A stretch of DNA of 55,252 nucleotides from Sphaerisporangium rufum (lineage in GTDB: Bacteria > Actinomycetota > Actinomycetes > Streptosporangiales > Streptosporangiaceae). The DNA lies in contig NZ_BOOU01000025.1 in the NCBI RefSeq assembly GCF_016863395.1, positions 1 through 55,252 on the forward strand, written 5' to 3'. Shown here one piece after another: positions 26,265 to 34,997 of the stretch. The first letter of the stretch is position 1. Each line of letters begins with the position of its first letter. A model generated the notes under the pieces. That model was given only the letters and a program-made list of their open reading frames with translations. It was not told the DNA's origin and made no database searches. A program made the position numbers and the translations under genes.

Positions 26265-26885
26265 ACCATCCTCGCCGCGGCCACCGCGCTCGCCCTGGCC
26301 GCCGCCACCCTGACCAGCACCGCCGCCCACGCGCTCACCCCGCCGGGCATCCCGTCGGCGAGCACCGCCGCCGCCGAACTCGCCGCGATCACCGTCGCCG
26401 CCGAGCGCAACGCCGACACCTACGACCGCGCCCTGTTCCCGCACTGGATCACCATCTCCGGCACCTGCAACACCCGGGAGACCGTGCTCAAGCGGGATGG
26501 CCGCAACGTGGTGACCAGCTCCAGCTGTGCCGCCACCTCCGGCTCGTGGACCTCGCCGTACGACGGGGCCACCTGGACCGCCGCCGCCGACGTGGACATC
26601 GACCACCTGGTGCCACTGGCCGAGGCCTGGCGGTCCGGCGCGTACGCCTGGACCACCTCGCGCCGCCAGGCGTTCGCCAACGACCTGGCCGGCCCGCAGC
26701 TGTGGGCGGTCACCGACAACGTCAACCAGGCCAAGGGGGACGCCGACCCGGCGGCCTGGAAGCCGCCGCTCACCTCGTTCTGGTGCACCTACGCCCGGGC
26801 CTATGTCGACGTGAAGTACGACTGGGGCCTGACCGTGGACAGCAGCGAGAAGTCCGCCCTGTCCGGCATGCTCGACCGCTGCTGA
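26253..26885 (+). CDS. Secreted HNH-type nuclease (GmrSD C-terminal/DUF1524-like)
   Basis: 210 residues. An Ala-rich signal peptide (MRRVTILAAATALALAAATL, cleavage near AHA at 25-27) precedes a domain with DIDHLVPLAEAWRSGA (Asp117-His118), FANDLAGPQLWAVTDNVNQAKGD and W169KPP, the conserved core of the DUF1524/GmrSD-C HNH family as seen in extracellular actinobacterial proteins. Four cysteines could form disulfides. It may degrade external DNA. GTG 26253 has AAGGAG 6 nt upstream, and a hairpin covers the start codon. No immunity gene is obvious, which fits a secreted nutrient or biofilm nuclease. Confidence 0.9.
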   Translation: MRRVTILAAATALALAAATLTSTAAHALTPPGIPSASTAAAELAAITVAAERNADTYDRALFPHWITISGTCNTRETVLKRDGRNVVTSSSCAATSGSWTSPYDGATWTAAADVDIDHLVPLAEAWRSGAYAWTTSRRQAFANDLAGPQLWAVTDNVNQAKGDADPAAWKPPLTSFWCTYARAYVDVKYDWGLTVDSSEKSALSGMLDRC

Positions 26886-27010
26886 CCTACCGCCACCGAC
26901 GGTCCGCCGGTGGCGGCCGGAACCGGTCACCGGAGGGCCGGCCGGCCGGGCGGCGGGAAGTTCTCCCGGCGAGCGGGCGGCACCGGGCCGCCCACCGGAG
27001 AGGAGGTCCC

Positions 27011-28336
27011 GTGCCTGACAACGGTGCCCGGCCGGCCGCGCGGCGCACGCCGTGGAAGGCCGTGCTCGGCGGATCGATCGGCAACATGGTGGAGTGGTAC
27101 GACTGGTTCGCCTACGCCAGCTTCGCCACCTATTTCGCCGCCGCGTTCTTCCCCAAGGGGGACGCCACCGCGCAGCTGCTGAACACGGCGGGCATCTTCG
27201 CGGTCGGCTTCTTCATGCGCCCGGTCGGCGGCTGGCTGCTCGGCCGGTACGCCGACCGGCGGGGACGCAAGGCGGCACTCACCCTCACCGTGACCATGAT
27301 GTCGCTGAGCGCCCTGCTCATCGCGGTCGCCCCCACCTACGCCCAGGTGGGGTACGCCGGAGCGGGGGTGCTGCTGGTCGCCCGGCTGATCCAGGGCCTG
27401 TCGGTGGGCGGCGAGTACGCCGCGAGCGCTACCTACCTGACCGAGGCCTCGCATCCGGCCCGGCGCGGGTTCTCCTCCAGCTTCCAGTACGTCTCGATGA
27501 CCGTCGGCCAGCTCATCGGCCTGGGCCTGCAGATGGTGCTCCAGCGATCCATGCCGGAGGAGGCGCTGCACGCCTGGGGCTGGCGGATCCCGTTCGTCGT
27601 CGGCGCGATCGGCGCCGCCGTGGTCTTCTACATCCGGCGCGGGCTGCTGGAGACCGAGGCGTTCGAGGAAGAGGAGCAGGCCACCGCCGCGGGCCGCGGG
27701 ACGCTGCGCGCCCTGCGCGCGCACAAGCGCGAGTTCCTGCTCGTCATGGCGCTCACCATGGGCGGCACCGTGGCGTACTACACCTACACCACCTATCTCA
27801 CGAAATATCTCTCCAACAGTGCCGGGCTCACCCGGTCGGACGCCACCCTGGTCAGCTTCCTGGCGCTCAGCGTCTTCTGCCTGCTCCAGCCGGCCGCCGG
27901 AGCGCTGTCCGACCGGGTCGGCCGCCGCCCGCTGCTCATCGCGTTCGGCGCCGGCTCGATGCTGGGAACCGTCCCGCTGCTCACCGCGCTGCGGCACGTC
28001 ACCAGCGTCGGGCAGGCGCTGCTGCTGTCGGTGGCCGCCCTGGTCATCGTCACCGGGTACACCTCGATCAACGCCTGCGTGAAGGCCGAGCTGTTCCCCA
28101 CCCAGGTACGCGCCCTCGGTGTCGCCCTGCCGTACGCGCTGGCCAACGCCCTGTTCGGCGGCACCGCCGAGTACGTCGCGCTGTGGTTCAAGAACGCGGG
28201 CGCCGAACCGGGCTTCTACTGGTACGTCGCCGGCTGCGCGGCGGTCTCGCTCGTCACCTACCTGACGATGCGCGAGACCAGGGACGCGGCCCTGCGCCGG
28301 TCCGAGCAGCCCGGCGGGCAGCCGGCCGCCGCCTGA
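27011..28336 (+). CDS. MHS-family MFS metabolite:H+ symporter
   Basis: 441-residue, 12-helix major facilitator. It begins WKAVLGGSIGNMVEWYDWFAY, the hallmark of the metabolite:H+ symporter family (alpha-ketoglutarate, proline/betaine, shikimate carriers). The cytoplasmic loop 2-3 motif is GRYADRRGRKAAL, and RLIQGLSVGGEYAASATYLTE follows. GTG 27011 follows AGGAGG with 4 nt spacing. It stands alone between a nuclease gene and a DUF4253 gene; an organic acid is the most likely substrate. Confidence 0.93.
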   Translation: MPDNGARPAARRTPWKAVLGGSIGNMVEWYDWFAYASFATYFAAAFFPKGDATAQLLNTAGIFAVGFFMRPVGGWLLGRYADRRGRKAALTLTVTMMSLSALLIAVAPTYAQVGYAGAGVLLVARLIQGLSVGGEYAASATYLTEASHPARRGFSSSFQYVSMTVGQLIGLGLQMVLQRSMPEEALHAWGWRIPFVVGAIGAAVVFYIRRGLLETEAFEEEEQATAAGRGTLRALRAHKREFLLVMALTMGGTVAYYTYTTYLTKYLSNSAGLTRSDATLVSFLALSVFCLLQPAAGALSDRVGRRPLLIAFGAGSMLGTVPLLTALRHVTSVGQALLLSVAALVIVTGYTSINACVKAELFPTQVRALGVALPYALANALFGGTAEYVALWFKNAGAEPGFYWYVAGCAAVSLVTYLTMRETRDAALRRSEQPGGQPAAA

Positions 28337-28542
28337 CCCTCGCCCGGCCGGCCGCCGGATGGCCCCGGACCCCCGTACGGATGCCGATCCGCCGCACCTT
28401 CCGTAACGTAGTCCTCATGGCCGCAGGCACGCGACAGAACGGGAGATCGTGCGGTACGACGGGAGACGTGGCGGATCCTCCGCGTACTACCATCTCGACG
28501 GCCGGAGTTCCCTTCGGCGCGGTCCGCGGCGGAACGGTGGAG

Positions 28543-29370
28543 ATGGACGACAGTGAACCCCGGCCACTGCCGCCGGAGCTGCGTTCGCTGTTCGCCGACG
28601 GCGGCCGCGGCCGCACCCTGGCCGGCGGGCTCCCCGAAGGGGCGGTGGTGTGGCCCGACCCCACCTACGTCCAGTACCGGACCTACCAGCGTCCGGCGTT
28701 CTGGCTGAGCGAGGCGCCCGCCTCCGGCGCGCTGTGGTCCCGGCTGCGCGCCGAGCACCCCCGGTCCGGGCTGTGGCCGGTGCTGCTGGAGGAGTCCGTC
28801 CAGCCCTGGTCGGCCGGCCAGGTCGCCCCCGAGGCCGCGGCCGAGATCGACAACTACCACGTCGGCGCCTTCATGGCCGAGGTGTGGGCCGACTGGATCG
28901 ACCGGGCCGCCGAGGAGCAGGTCACCATGCTCGACCCGTTCGGCGGCTACTGCCCGGGCCCCGCCGACCCCGCCCCGCTGCGCGGCGACCCCGACGAGGT
29001 GGCCGACTGGTACGCCGGCACGCTGGCCGCCCAGGGCATGCCGGTCGGGTTGGCAGCCGTCGACCGCGGCGCCGACGCGCTCGCCGTCATGGGCTGGCAG
29101 GGCGCGCTGCACCACAACGAGTGGAACGTCCCGCTGTCGGCGGTGGTGCGCAGCTGGGAGGACCGCTTCGGCGCCCGCCTGGTCTGCATGGGCTTCAACA
29201 CCCTGGAACTCAGCGTGGCCGGGCCGCCGGCCACCGCCGAGCACGCGCTGCACCTGGCCGCCGAGCACTGGGCGTTCTGCCCGGACGCCATCATCCAGGG
29301 TGCCGGCTGCCTGGAGGACTACGCCGACCAGATCCGCGACCGCCACACCTGGTCCTTCTGGTGGGACTGA
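28543..29370 (+). CDS. DUF4253-domain protein
   Basis: 275 residues, no signal peptide or membrane segment. The C-terminal about 110 residues match DUF4253: WEDRFGARLVCMGFNTLEL, AEHALHLAAEHWAFCPDAI and the terminal TWSFWWD. Start is uncertain: ATG 28543 is chosen because the conserved sequence follows closely; GTG 28537 and ATG 28417 are also in frame, without clear ribosome binding sites. Function unknown; DUF4253 proteins often occur near immunity or toxin modules, but nothing of the kind is adjacent. Confidence 0.8.
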   Translation: MDDSEPRPLPPELRSLFADGGRGRTLAGGLPEGAVVWPDPTYVQYRTYQRPAFWLSEAPASGALWSRLRAEHPRSGLWPVLLEESVQPWSAGQVAPEAAAEIDNYHVGAFMAEVWADWIDRAAEEQVTMLDPFGGYCPGPADPAPLRGDPDEVADWYAGTLAAQGMPVGLAAVDRGADALAVMGWQGALHHNEWNVPLSAVVRSWEDRFGARLVCMGFNTLELSVAGPPATAEHALHLAAEHWAFCPDAIIQGAGCLEDYADQIRDRHTWSFWWD

Positions 29371-29381
29371 GCTTCCCGCCG

Positions 29382-29690
29382 TCAGGCACCGGGCGCCTGG
29401 TGCTCCGGCGGCCAGATCCGTACCTGCCGCGCGGCACGGTCACCCGGCGTGGCAGGATGCCGCTGCTGCTCCTCGAACTCCACGATCATGGCCAACGCGG
29501 CGTGCGCGTCCAGCCGGATGAGGACCTTCGGTTCGCCGGCCCGGTCGACGTACGGCGAGATGACCGGAGTCGAGGCGACGCGGTGCCGGTCGAGCCAGCG
29601 CTCCATCCGGGTCCGCAATTCGGCGGCCAACCGCAGCGCGTGCCGGCCGTCGTCCCGGCGTTCCGCGGGCTGCGAGGCCCGGTCGCTCAT
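29382..29690 (-). CDS. Small hypothetical protein coupled to an anti-sigma-like ATPase gene
   Basis: 102 residues, soluble, with an amphipathic helix (RLAAELRTRMERWLDRHRV) followed by short strands (PVISPYVDRAGEPKVLIRLDAHAALAMIVEF). I do not recognise the family. Its ATG overlaps the stop of the ATPase gene (ATGA), so the two are translated together and it may be a small partner of that protein. It converges on the DUF4253 gene with an 11-bp gap. Confidence 0.75.
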   Translation of the reverse strand: MSDRASQPAERRDDGRHALRLAAELRTRMERWLDRHRVASTPVISPYVDRAGEPKVLIRLDAHAALAMIVEFEEQQRHPATPGDRAARQVRIWPPEHQAPGA

Positions 29691-30226
29691 GGCTCCTCGA
29701 GAAGGAACAGGCCCTGCCCGGTCGCGGCGATGGTGTGGTCCACGTCGAACCACACGGCCATCCCGGCCGCGGGCCGGCGGATGATGCCCCACTGCCGGGC
29801 CAGCGCGTCGACCAGGCGCATGCCGCGGCCGCTCTCGTCCTGAAAGTCGGTGCTGACCAGCCGGGGCAGGCCGTGCCGCCCTTCGTCGGTGACCCCGATG
29901 CGCAGGTGCCCTTCGAAGGTCCGCCGGATCGCGAGGGTGAAGAACCGGGAGCCGCTGTGCCGGACGGAGTTCGACGTCAGTTCCGACACCAGCAGCACCG
30001 CCAGGTCGACCGCCGGATGATCCACGAGCGTCTGCCGGGTGACCTGCCGCGCCTGGGACACCTGCTCCTCGGTGGCCGGGAAGGTCTCCTGCCGGACGCT
30101 GCGCACCTGCGCCGCGTCGCGAGCCTGTGCCGGACCGGGACCGATGATCAGCCAGTCGAATGGCGAGTACGGCTCCTCGTGCGATGGTTCGCGATACTGG
30201 TCGCAATCTGCGTGCTTCGGTGCCAT
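29687..30226 (-). CDS. HATPase_c_2 (RsbW/anti-sigma-like) regulatory ATPase
   Basis: 179 residues. A 70-residue variable N-terminal part precedes a GHKL ATPase domain: N box LVSELTSNSVRHSG, G1 VTDEGRHGLPRL, and DESGRGMRLVDALARQWG. There is no phospho-accepting His, so it belongs to the stand-alone ATP-binding regulators that are abundant in actinomycetes. The ATG at 30226 follows AGGAG. It is divergent from an XRE/DUF397 pair, the classic AbaA/WhiJ-type grouping in which these proteins act together in differentiation control. Confidence 0.9.
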   Translation of the reverse strand: MAPKHADCDQYREPSHEEPYSPFDWLIIGPGPAQARDAAQVRSVRQETFPATEEQVSQARQVTRQTLVDHPAVDLAVLLVSELTSNSVRHSGSRFFTLAIRRTFEGHLRIGVTDEGRHGLPRLVSTDFQDESGRGMRLVDALARQWGIIRRPAAGMAVWFDVDHTIAATGQGLFLLEEP

Positions 30227-30437
30227 GACTACTCCTCTCCAGGATCGGTGAGCGCCGTCACCCGGTGAAATCGCGGACAAGCACCACTCAGCGTGATGGC
30301 TCGGTTACTATCCTGCAAGGGAATCCACGAAACTCTAGAAAGTCGCATCCGGAGTCCTGCAACACCCCGCATCGCGGCCTGCCCATTTCGGGCATTGATT
30401 CGATTTGCCGGTACGCACTTTCCGAAAGGTCAGGTAA
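30227..30437. promoter_or_regulatory. Divergent promoter region between the ATPase and XRE genes
   Basis: 211 bp of lower-GC DNA. CTTTC-C-GAAAG at 30418-30428 is a short inverted repeat 9 bp before the XRE start codon and could be an autoregulatory site. No exact -35/-10 pair is claimed. Confidence 0.4.
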
Positions 30438-31298
30438 GTGGCGAAACACGCAAACCCCACCATTCGTCAACGCCGGTTGGCCGGAGAACTGGCCAGGCTC
30501 CGGGAGGCGGCCGGCCTGACCCGGGAACAGGTCGCGCACCATCTCGACTGGCACGCGACCAAGACCTGGCGGATCGAGAACGCCCGATCCGGGGTGACGA
30601 CCGGAGATCTCCGCGACCTGCTCGACCTCTACCAGGTGTCCGGGCCGCGCCGGGACTCCCTGATCGCCTTCGCCCGCCGGGCCCGCGAGAAGGGGTGGTG
30701 GACGGAGTACTCCGACATCTTCACCGGCTCGTACAACGATCTCGAAGCGCAGGCCTGCGCCATCCGGACCTTCGAGCCACTGCTGATCCCCGGACTGCTC
30801 CAGACCGAGGCCTACGCGCGGGCCATCGTCCGATCCGGGCCGGTCATCGATCCCGCCGAGGTCAAGCGGCGCGTCCAGGCCCGGATGGCACGGCAGCAAC
30901 TCCTCACCGCCGAAGAGGGGCGCCCTCGACTCTGGGCGGTGATCGACGAGGCCGCGCTTCGCCGCCCGGTCGGGGGAGCCGAGACGATGCGCGAACAGCT
31001 ACAGCGGCTCATCGATCTCGTCGATCAGCCGCACATCACCCTCCAGATCGTCAAGAACTCGGTAGGCGCCCATCCCGGGCTGACGGGCCCCTTCGTCGTC
31101 CTGGACTTCCCGGAACCTGATCTCTTCGCCCCGGTCGTCTATCTGGAACTGGCCCCCGACGGTCTGTATTTGGAGGAGACCGAGGCGATAATGCGATATA
31201 CCCTGATATTCGACCACCTGCGGGCGATCGCCGTAAGTCCGGTGGAATCGAGCAAGATGTTGAACGAAATCAAGGAAGGGCTAAGCGATGACGAATGA
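30438..31298 (+). CDS. XRE-family regulator with DUF5753 domain (WhiJ-like)
   Basis: 286 residues. N-terminal HTH_31/XRE domain at about 12-70 (LARLREAAGLTREQVAHHLDWHATKTWRIEN), then a DUF5753 domain at about 95-275 containing IRTFEPLLIPGLLQTEAYARAI and GPFVVLDFPEPDLFAPVVYLE. These large families regulate development and secondary metabolism in streptomycetes. GTG 30438 follows AAAGGT and AGGT motifs. The end overlaps the start of a DUF397 gene by 11 bp, the usual partner. Confidence 0.95.
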   Translation: MAKHANPTIRQRRLAGELARLREAAGLTREQVAHHLDWHATKTWRIENARSGVTTGDLRDLLDLYQVSGPRRDSLIAFARRAREKGWWTEYSDIFTGSYNDLEAQACAIRTFEPLLIPGLLQTEAYARAIVRSGPVIDPAEVKRRVQARMARQQLLTAEEGRPRLWAVIDEAALRRPVGGAETMREQLQRLIDLVDQPHITLQIVKNSVGAHPGLTGPFVVLDFPEPDLFAPVVYLELAPDGLYLEETEAIMRYTLIFDHLRAIAVSPVESSKMLNEIKEGLSDDE

Positions 31299-31527
31299 GT
31301 CTCAGCGCATCCCCCGGGGCGAGAGTTACATCGAGCCGTCCGCCCTTGTCTGGCAGAAGAGCAGCTATAGCCAGGCCCAAGGGAACAATTGCGTCGAAGT
31401 AGCGCGCCCGGCCGGCCTCGTCGCGGTCCGCGACTCCAAGCTGCCGGACGAGCCTCCGCTGCTGCTCGGCAGGGTCCAGTGGCAGGACTTCGTCGGCGCC
31501 GTCAAGGCGGACCGGTTCGCGCGCTGA
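31288..31527 (+). CDS. DUF397-domain protein
   Basis: 79 residues. It shows the complete DUF397 pattern: VWQKSSYSQAQGNNCVEVA, then LVAVRDSK and WQDFVGAVKA. DUF397 proteins are small partners of XRE-DUF5753 regulators, proposed in places to work as toxin-antitoxin-like or antagonist pairs. It overlaps the XRE gene by 11 bp, so the two are coupled. Confidence 0.95.
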   Translation: MTNESQRIPRGESYIEPSALVWQKSSYSQAQGNNCVEVARPAGLVAVRDSKLPDEPPLLLGRVQWQDFVGAVKADRFAR

Positions 31528-31670
31528 CCCGTCTCCCGGGCGAGGAGGGCGATCGCCACTCCAGGTGCGGCGCCGAGCCCGGTGCGCCGTGACCCCGGTC
31601 GCGCCCAAGGGTGGTCACGCCCGGGGCCGGGCTTGACCAGGCCGGAGCTCAGGACGGCCCGGGGTGCCGG

Positions 31671-33083
31671 TCACCTTGGGGACGGTCCGGCCGATCGCTC
31701 GGTCTCGGGGGTGCCGTCCTTCCGGAGGGTCAGGCCGGCGGCCAGGCAGGCGAACGGGATGGCGGGGACCACGTACCGGATGTCGAAACCGGGGATGAGC
31801 ACGGCGGCCGTCAGGCCGGGGAGCAGCGCGTCGTGGCGGCGCCGGACGGCCGCCGCGATCAGAGTCCCGGCGAGCGCGAACACCAGCAGCGGGAACGGCA
31901 GGTAGCCGAAACGCTGGTAGGCGCGCAGCGCGCCCGCGTATGGCTCGTGGATGCGGGTGGCACCCGGCCCGCCCTCGTAGGCCTCGACGATCGGGCGGAC
32001 CGACGACTTCAGCGGCCGTTCCTCCAGCGGGAACCAGTACGGGTTGCGCTGCCTGGCCTCGGCGGGGCTGGTGGTGCGCTCCCAGCGCAGCAGCGAACCC
32101 AGGTCTTCGCCGACTGCGGCCAGGTAGTCACCCGGCTGGGCCAGGATGGCGGCGCGGGCGAACTCGCCGGCGGGCCCGTTCCGGTCACCGCGCATCTTGT
32201 ACATCGGTGACCAGGTGGCCCACAGCCAGAACGGCGGGGACGGCCGGTCGTCCACCGGCGTGACCGGGCAGAGTTTCGCGAGCCGGGCCTCGGGCCGGAT
32301 CACCGAGCAGTCGGCGAACGTCGTGGTCCGCGCCCACAGGAACATGCCGTCGGCCCGGGTCAGGCCGAAGACCCCGCTGGTGGCGGACATCCAGCCGGCG
32401 TACGCCAGCACCGGGACCAGGCCGGCGGCGGTGAAGGTCACCCAGATCCGCCATCCGGTACCGCGCCGCAGCGGCAGCCAGACCGCCGCCAGCGCGAGCA
32501 CCACCACGCCGATGGTCCGGGTGACCGCGGCCAGGCTCAGCAGGACCCCGGCGGTCACGGCGGCCGCCGGGGTGATCCGCCGCCGGAGCAGCACCAGCAC
32601 GCCGCCGGCGGCCAGGACCGTGAACAGCGCGTCGGCCATGATCATGTGTTCGAGCAGGATGAGGAACTCGTCATAAAGCAGCGGCGCCGCCAGCGCGGTC
32701 GCCGCCCAGCGGGACAGCCCGCGCCGCACCAGCAACGCGTACACCGCCACGGCGAGGCCCAGCCCGAGCAGGTGCTGGACCGCCGTCACCAGCGTCAGGC
32801 CCGGGCCCGGGGCGAGGGCGGCGAGGAACAGGGAGTACCCCAGCGGCCGGAACTCGCCGGGCACCGGGTGGGCCGCCGACTCCAGATAGGCGTAGGAGTC
32901 GGCCCAGAATAACAACGCCGGCCGGTACCCCAGCATGGCCAGCCCGCGCAGCGCTACCCCGAGCGCCAGTGCCACGACGAACGGAAGATACCGCCATCCG
33001 GATGTCCGCTCCGAGACCAGCCTTCGTCGCCCTCCCGGCCCTCGCTTTTCGGGCAGCACAAAAGTAGTGTCGGGTGTCGCCAT
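31671..33083 (-). CDS. Polytopic membrane protein, GT-C/ArnT-like glycosyltransferase
   Basis: 470 residues with about ten hydrophobic helices. After an N-terminal cytoplasmic tail and the first helix (YLPFVVALALGVALRGLAML) comes WADSYAYLESAAHPVPGEFRPLGYSLFLAAL, an acidic loop of the kind holding the metal or catalytic Asp in GT-C enzymes. A 150-residue extracytoplasmic segment lies near 265-405. The family includes dolichyl- or polyprenyl-phosphate-sugar-dependent glycosyltransferases; the fit is by architecture only. ATG 33083 has AGGAG 8 nt upstream. It stands alone. Confidence 0.7.
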   Translation of the reverse strand: MATPDTTFVLPEKRGPGGRRRLVSERTSGWRYLPFVVALALGVALRGLAMLGYRPALLFWADSYAYLESAAHPVPGEFRPLGYSLFLAALAPGPGLTLVTAVQHLLGLGLAVAVYALLVRRGLSRWAATALAAPLLYDEFLILLEHMIMADALFTVLAAGGVLVLLRRRITPAAAVTAGVLLSLAAVTRTIGVVVLALAAVWLPLRRGTGWRIWVTFTAAGLVPVLAYAGWMSATSGVFGLTRADGMFLWARTTTFADCSVIRPEARLAKLCPVTPVDDRPSPPFWLWATWSPMYKMRGDRNGPAGEFARAAILAQPGDYLAAVGEDLGSLLRWERTTSPAEARQRNPYWFPLEERPLKSSVRPIVEAYEGGPGATRIHEPYAGALRAYQRFGYLPFPLLVFALAGTLIAAAVRRRHDALLPGLTAAVLIPGFDIRYVVPAIPFACLAAGLTLRKDGTPETERSAGPSPR

Positions 33084-33589
33084 AAAAGAACTCCTCGGGT
33101 GGATCGGCCAGATCCGTGCAGCTCAGATCCGCCGAGCATGATCATGTTTCGTTATTCGCCGCTCAATCGCCCGGTGTTACCGCCTGACGGAACCGGGCGA
33201 AATGTCGCCAAGCCCATATCTTGCCGTCAACAGGCAGAGGTTTCACGTCATCGCTTATCCGGATGCCTTGTCCGGCCTGCCTCGCGGTGCGATCTGGCGA
33301 GGAAATGCCCTTTATTGCGAAAGCCGTTGAACGGGGACGATGGGCGCGATGATCGGCGTTCTCCGCGAACGATCCGCGAACTGGGCGCCCGAGGCGGCGA
33401 ACCGCCGTTCTCGATCACGGTGTCCGCCCGGCACCGGGAGGGGTCGCCGGGCGGAGGGGGAGGGGCGGGGCGTGAGATGATGGCGGGGTCCCGCGGCGGG
33501 CGTCACCAGGGCAGGGCGGGGCGCATCGCACCGACGTAGGGCCGCCGTCCCGCGCCCGCCGGGCCGGCCGGCCGAGAGCAGGAGGCCGC
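33084..33589. other. 506-bp intergenic region
   Basis: Upstream of both the leftward membrane protein and the rightward DUF5302 gene, with an AT-rich part at about 33090-33200 that probably holds the promoter for the former. A direct repeat CCGCGAAC occurs twice 3 bp apart near 33364-33382. Open frames here lack ribosome binding sites and recognisable domains. Confidence 0.5.
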
Positions 33590-33790
33590 ATGACCGCCGA
33601 CGCGCCGGAGCCGGAGGACGAGTCCCCGGACGACGAGTTGAAGCGCAAGTTCCGCGAGGCGCTGGAGCGCAAGCGCCAGGGCCAGGCCGATGCCGGCGGC
33701 ACCGCCCGCGGCCGGGACGGTTCCAAGATTCACGGTACGCACGGCCCGGCCGGTGGCCGCCGGTCCTTCCGCCGCAAGAGCGGCGGCTGA
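33590..33790 (+). CDS. DUF5302 small protein
   Basis: 66 residues, highly charged. It has an acidic N-terminus ([23 protein letters not shown]) and a basic Gly/Arg tail ([12 protein letters not shown]), the pattern of the DUF5302 family of actinobacteria. Soluble, probably partly disordered; function unknown. ATG 33590 has AGGAGG 4 nt upstream. Confidence 0.88.
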   Translation: MTADAPEPEDESPDDELKRKFREALERKRQGQADAGGTARGRDGSKIHGTHGPAGGRRSFRRKSGG

Positions 33791-33922
33791 CCGCAAGCCC
33801 AGAAGAGCCCCGAAGAACCCCGAAGTGCCCGACGTCCCGCCGCCCGCCCCCATGCGGCGGCGGGACGCCCGGGTCCCCGGCCGGCGGCCTGCCCGGCCGC
33901 GCGACCGGGGCAGGTGCCGGAA

Positions 33923-34774
33923 TCACCCCGCCGTCGCCGTGCCGGTCGGGTGCACGCCGGCCGCCACCTCGTCGCCCACGCGTAGTTCGCCGGGTGCCTC
34001 CGGGACCAGGCGGATGCCGAACCAGACCTTCCCGTCCTGTTTGCGGTGCCGGGACAGCGTGCGGATCGGCTCCTTGCCCTTGCGGTACGTCGCGGGGTCC
34101 ACGGTCGTCATCGTGCAGCGGTCGCAGCGTTCGGCGAAGCGGAACCAGGTGTCGCCGAGCCGGACCCGGGTCCAGGAGTCCTCCGCGAACGGCTCGGTCC
34201 CGTCGACCACCACGTTGGGCCGGAACCGGATGCCCGCGAGCGGGCCGGGCTCGTCCTCGCCGCGCAGCGCGGCCTCTTCGGCGATCCAGGCCGAGAGCCG
34301 GTCCAGCGAGGCGGCGGTGGTGAGCAGCAGCGGCGCGTCGTCCTGCAGCACGAAGGTGTCGCCGGGCCGGCCGCCGTGTTCCTCGCTCATCGGCCGGCGG
34401 CGGGGGTCGTCCAGCCACACCAGCCGGGCGGGCCGGCCGACGGCGGCCGACACCCAGGCGGCGGCCGTCGTACCGGCGTCGACCGCCCGGTCCAGGCCGC
34501 GGAGCCGGATCGCGGCCGGTGGCCCGCCGGCCGGCGGCGGCACCGCCAGGTCCGGCGAGCCGGCGGCCCGCAGCAGCACGCCGCCGTCCTCGCGGGCCTC
34601 GGCGGAGATCGCCAGCATGCCGGGCAGGTCGCGGGCGGTGAGCACCTCGCCGTCCGGCCCGGTGACCGCCCAGCGGCGGTCGCCGGCCAGGCCCCACGGG
34701 TGCACGGTGGCGGCCGGCACGGACAGGCCGCCGAACGACTTCACCGGGTACACCCGAAGATCGATGATCTGCAC
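33923..34774 (-). CDS. MOSC-domain protein (molybdenum cofactor-linked)
   Basis: 283 residues. An N-terminal MOSC beta-barrel (residues 1-110, beginning QIIDLRVYPVKSFGGL) is followed by a MOSC domain that contains FAERCDRCTMTTVDPATYRKGKEPI, with the cysteine expected to bind the molybdenum cofactor or sulfur. Members include mARC-like and YcbX-like proteins acting on N-hydroxylated compounds. The GTG at 34774 has no clear Shine-Dalgarno sequence, so the transcript may be leaderless. A perfect CelR/CebR-type palindrome lies 25 bp upstream. Confidence 0.9.
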   Translation of the reverse strand: MQIIDLRVYPVKSFGGLSVPAATVHPWGLAGDRRWAVTGPDGEVLTARDLPGMLAISAEAREDGGVLLRAAGSPDLAVPPPAGGPPAAIRLRGLDRAVDAGTTAAAWVSAAVGRPARLVWLDDPRRRPMSEEHGGRPGDTFVLQDDAPLLLTTAASLDRLSAWIAEEAALRGEDEPGPLAGIRFRPNVVVDGTEPFAEDSWTRVRLGDTWFRFAERCDRCTMTTVDPATYRKGKEPIRTLSRHRKQDGKVWFGIRLVPEAPGELRVGDEVAAGVHPTGTATAG

Positions 34775-34798
34775 AGCCGCAGGTTAGCGCCCGCACTG

Positions 34799-34814
34799 TT
34801 GGGAGCGCTCCCAA
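34799..34814 (-). promoter_or_regulatory. Perfect LacI-family (CelR/CebR-type) operator
   Basis: TTGGGAGCGCTCCCAA, a 16-bp palindrome whose 14-bp core TGGGAGCGCTCCCA is the published CelR (Thermobifida) and CebR (Streptomyces) binding sequence. It sits 25-40 bp before the MOSC start codon, where a repressor would block the promoter. Confidence 0.8.
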
Positions 34815-34969
34815 TAACCTTGTCGCCTGATTCGGCTTCCCTGTGACCCCTGAGACAGAAACGCCGAATGTCCGGTTTGTCGGCTGGATCGCCTTGGCCG
34901 GAAGGGGGGTTGCGGCAAGTTTCTGGGGTCATTGGCATTCACATCGCCGACTTGTTGCCGTAATCTGAG

Positions 34970-34983
34970 TGGGAGCGCTCCCA
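34970..34983 (+). promoter_or_regulatory. Second perfect CelR/CebR-type operator
   Basis: TGGGAGCGCTCCCA, 170 bp centre-to-centre from the first site, directly before the AAGGAGG of the rightward ATPase gene. TAATCT at 34961-34966 just upstream is a plausible -10, so the operator would overlap the transcription start. Confidence 0.8.
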
Positions 34984-34997
34984 TTAAGGAGGAGCAG

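Noticed and set aside
33099-33539. Open frame in the gap before the DUF5302 gene
   Set aside because: No ribosome binding site, domain or coding-like third-position bias.
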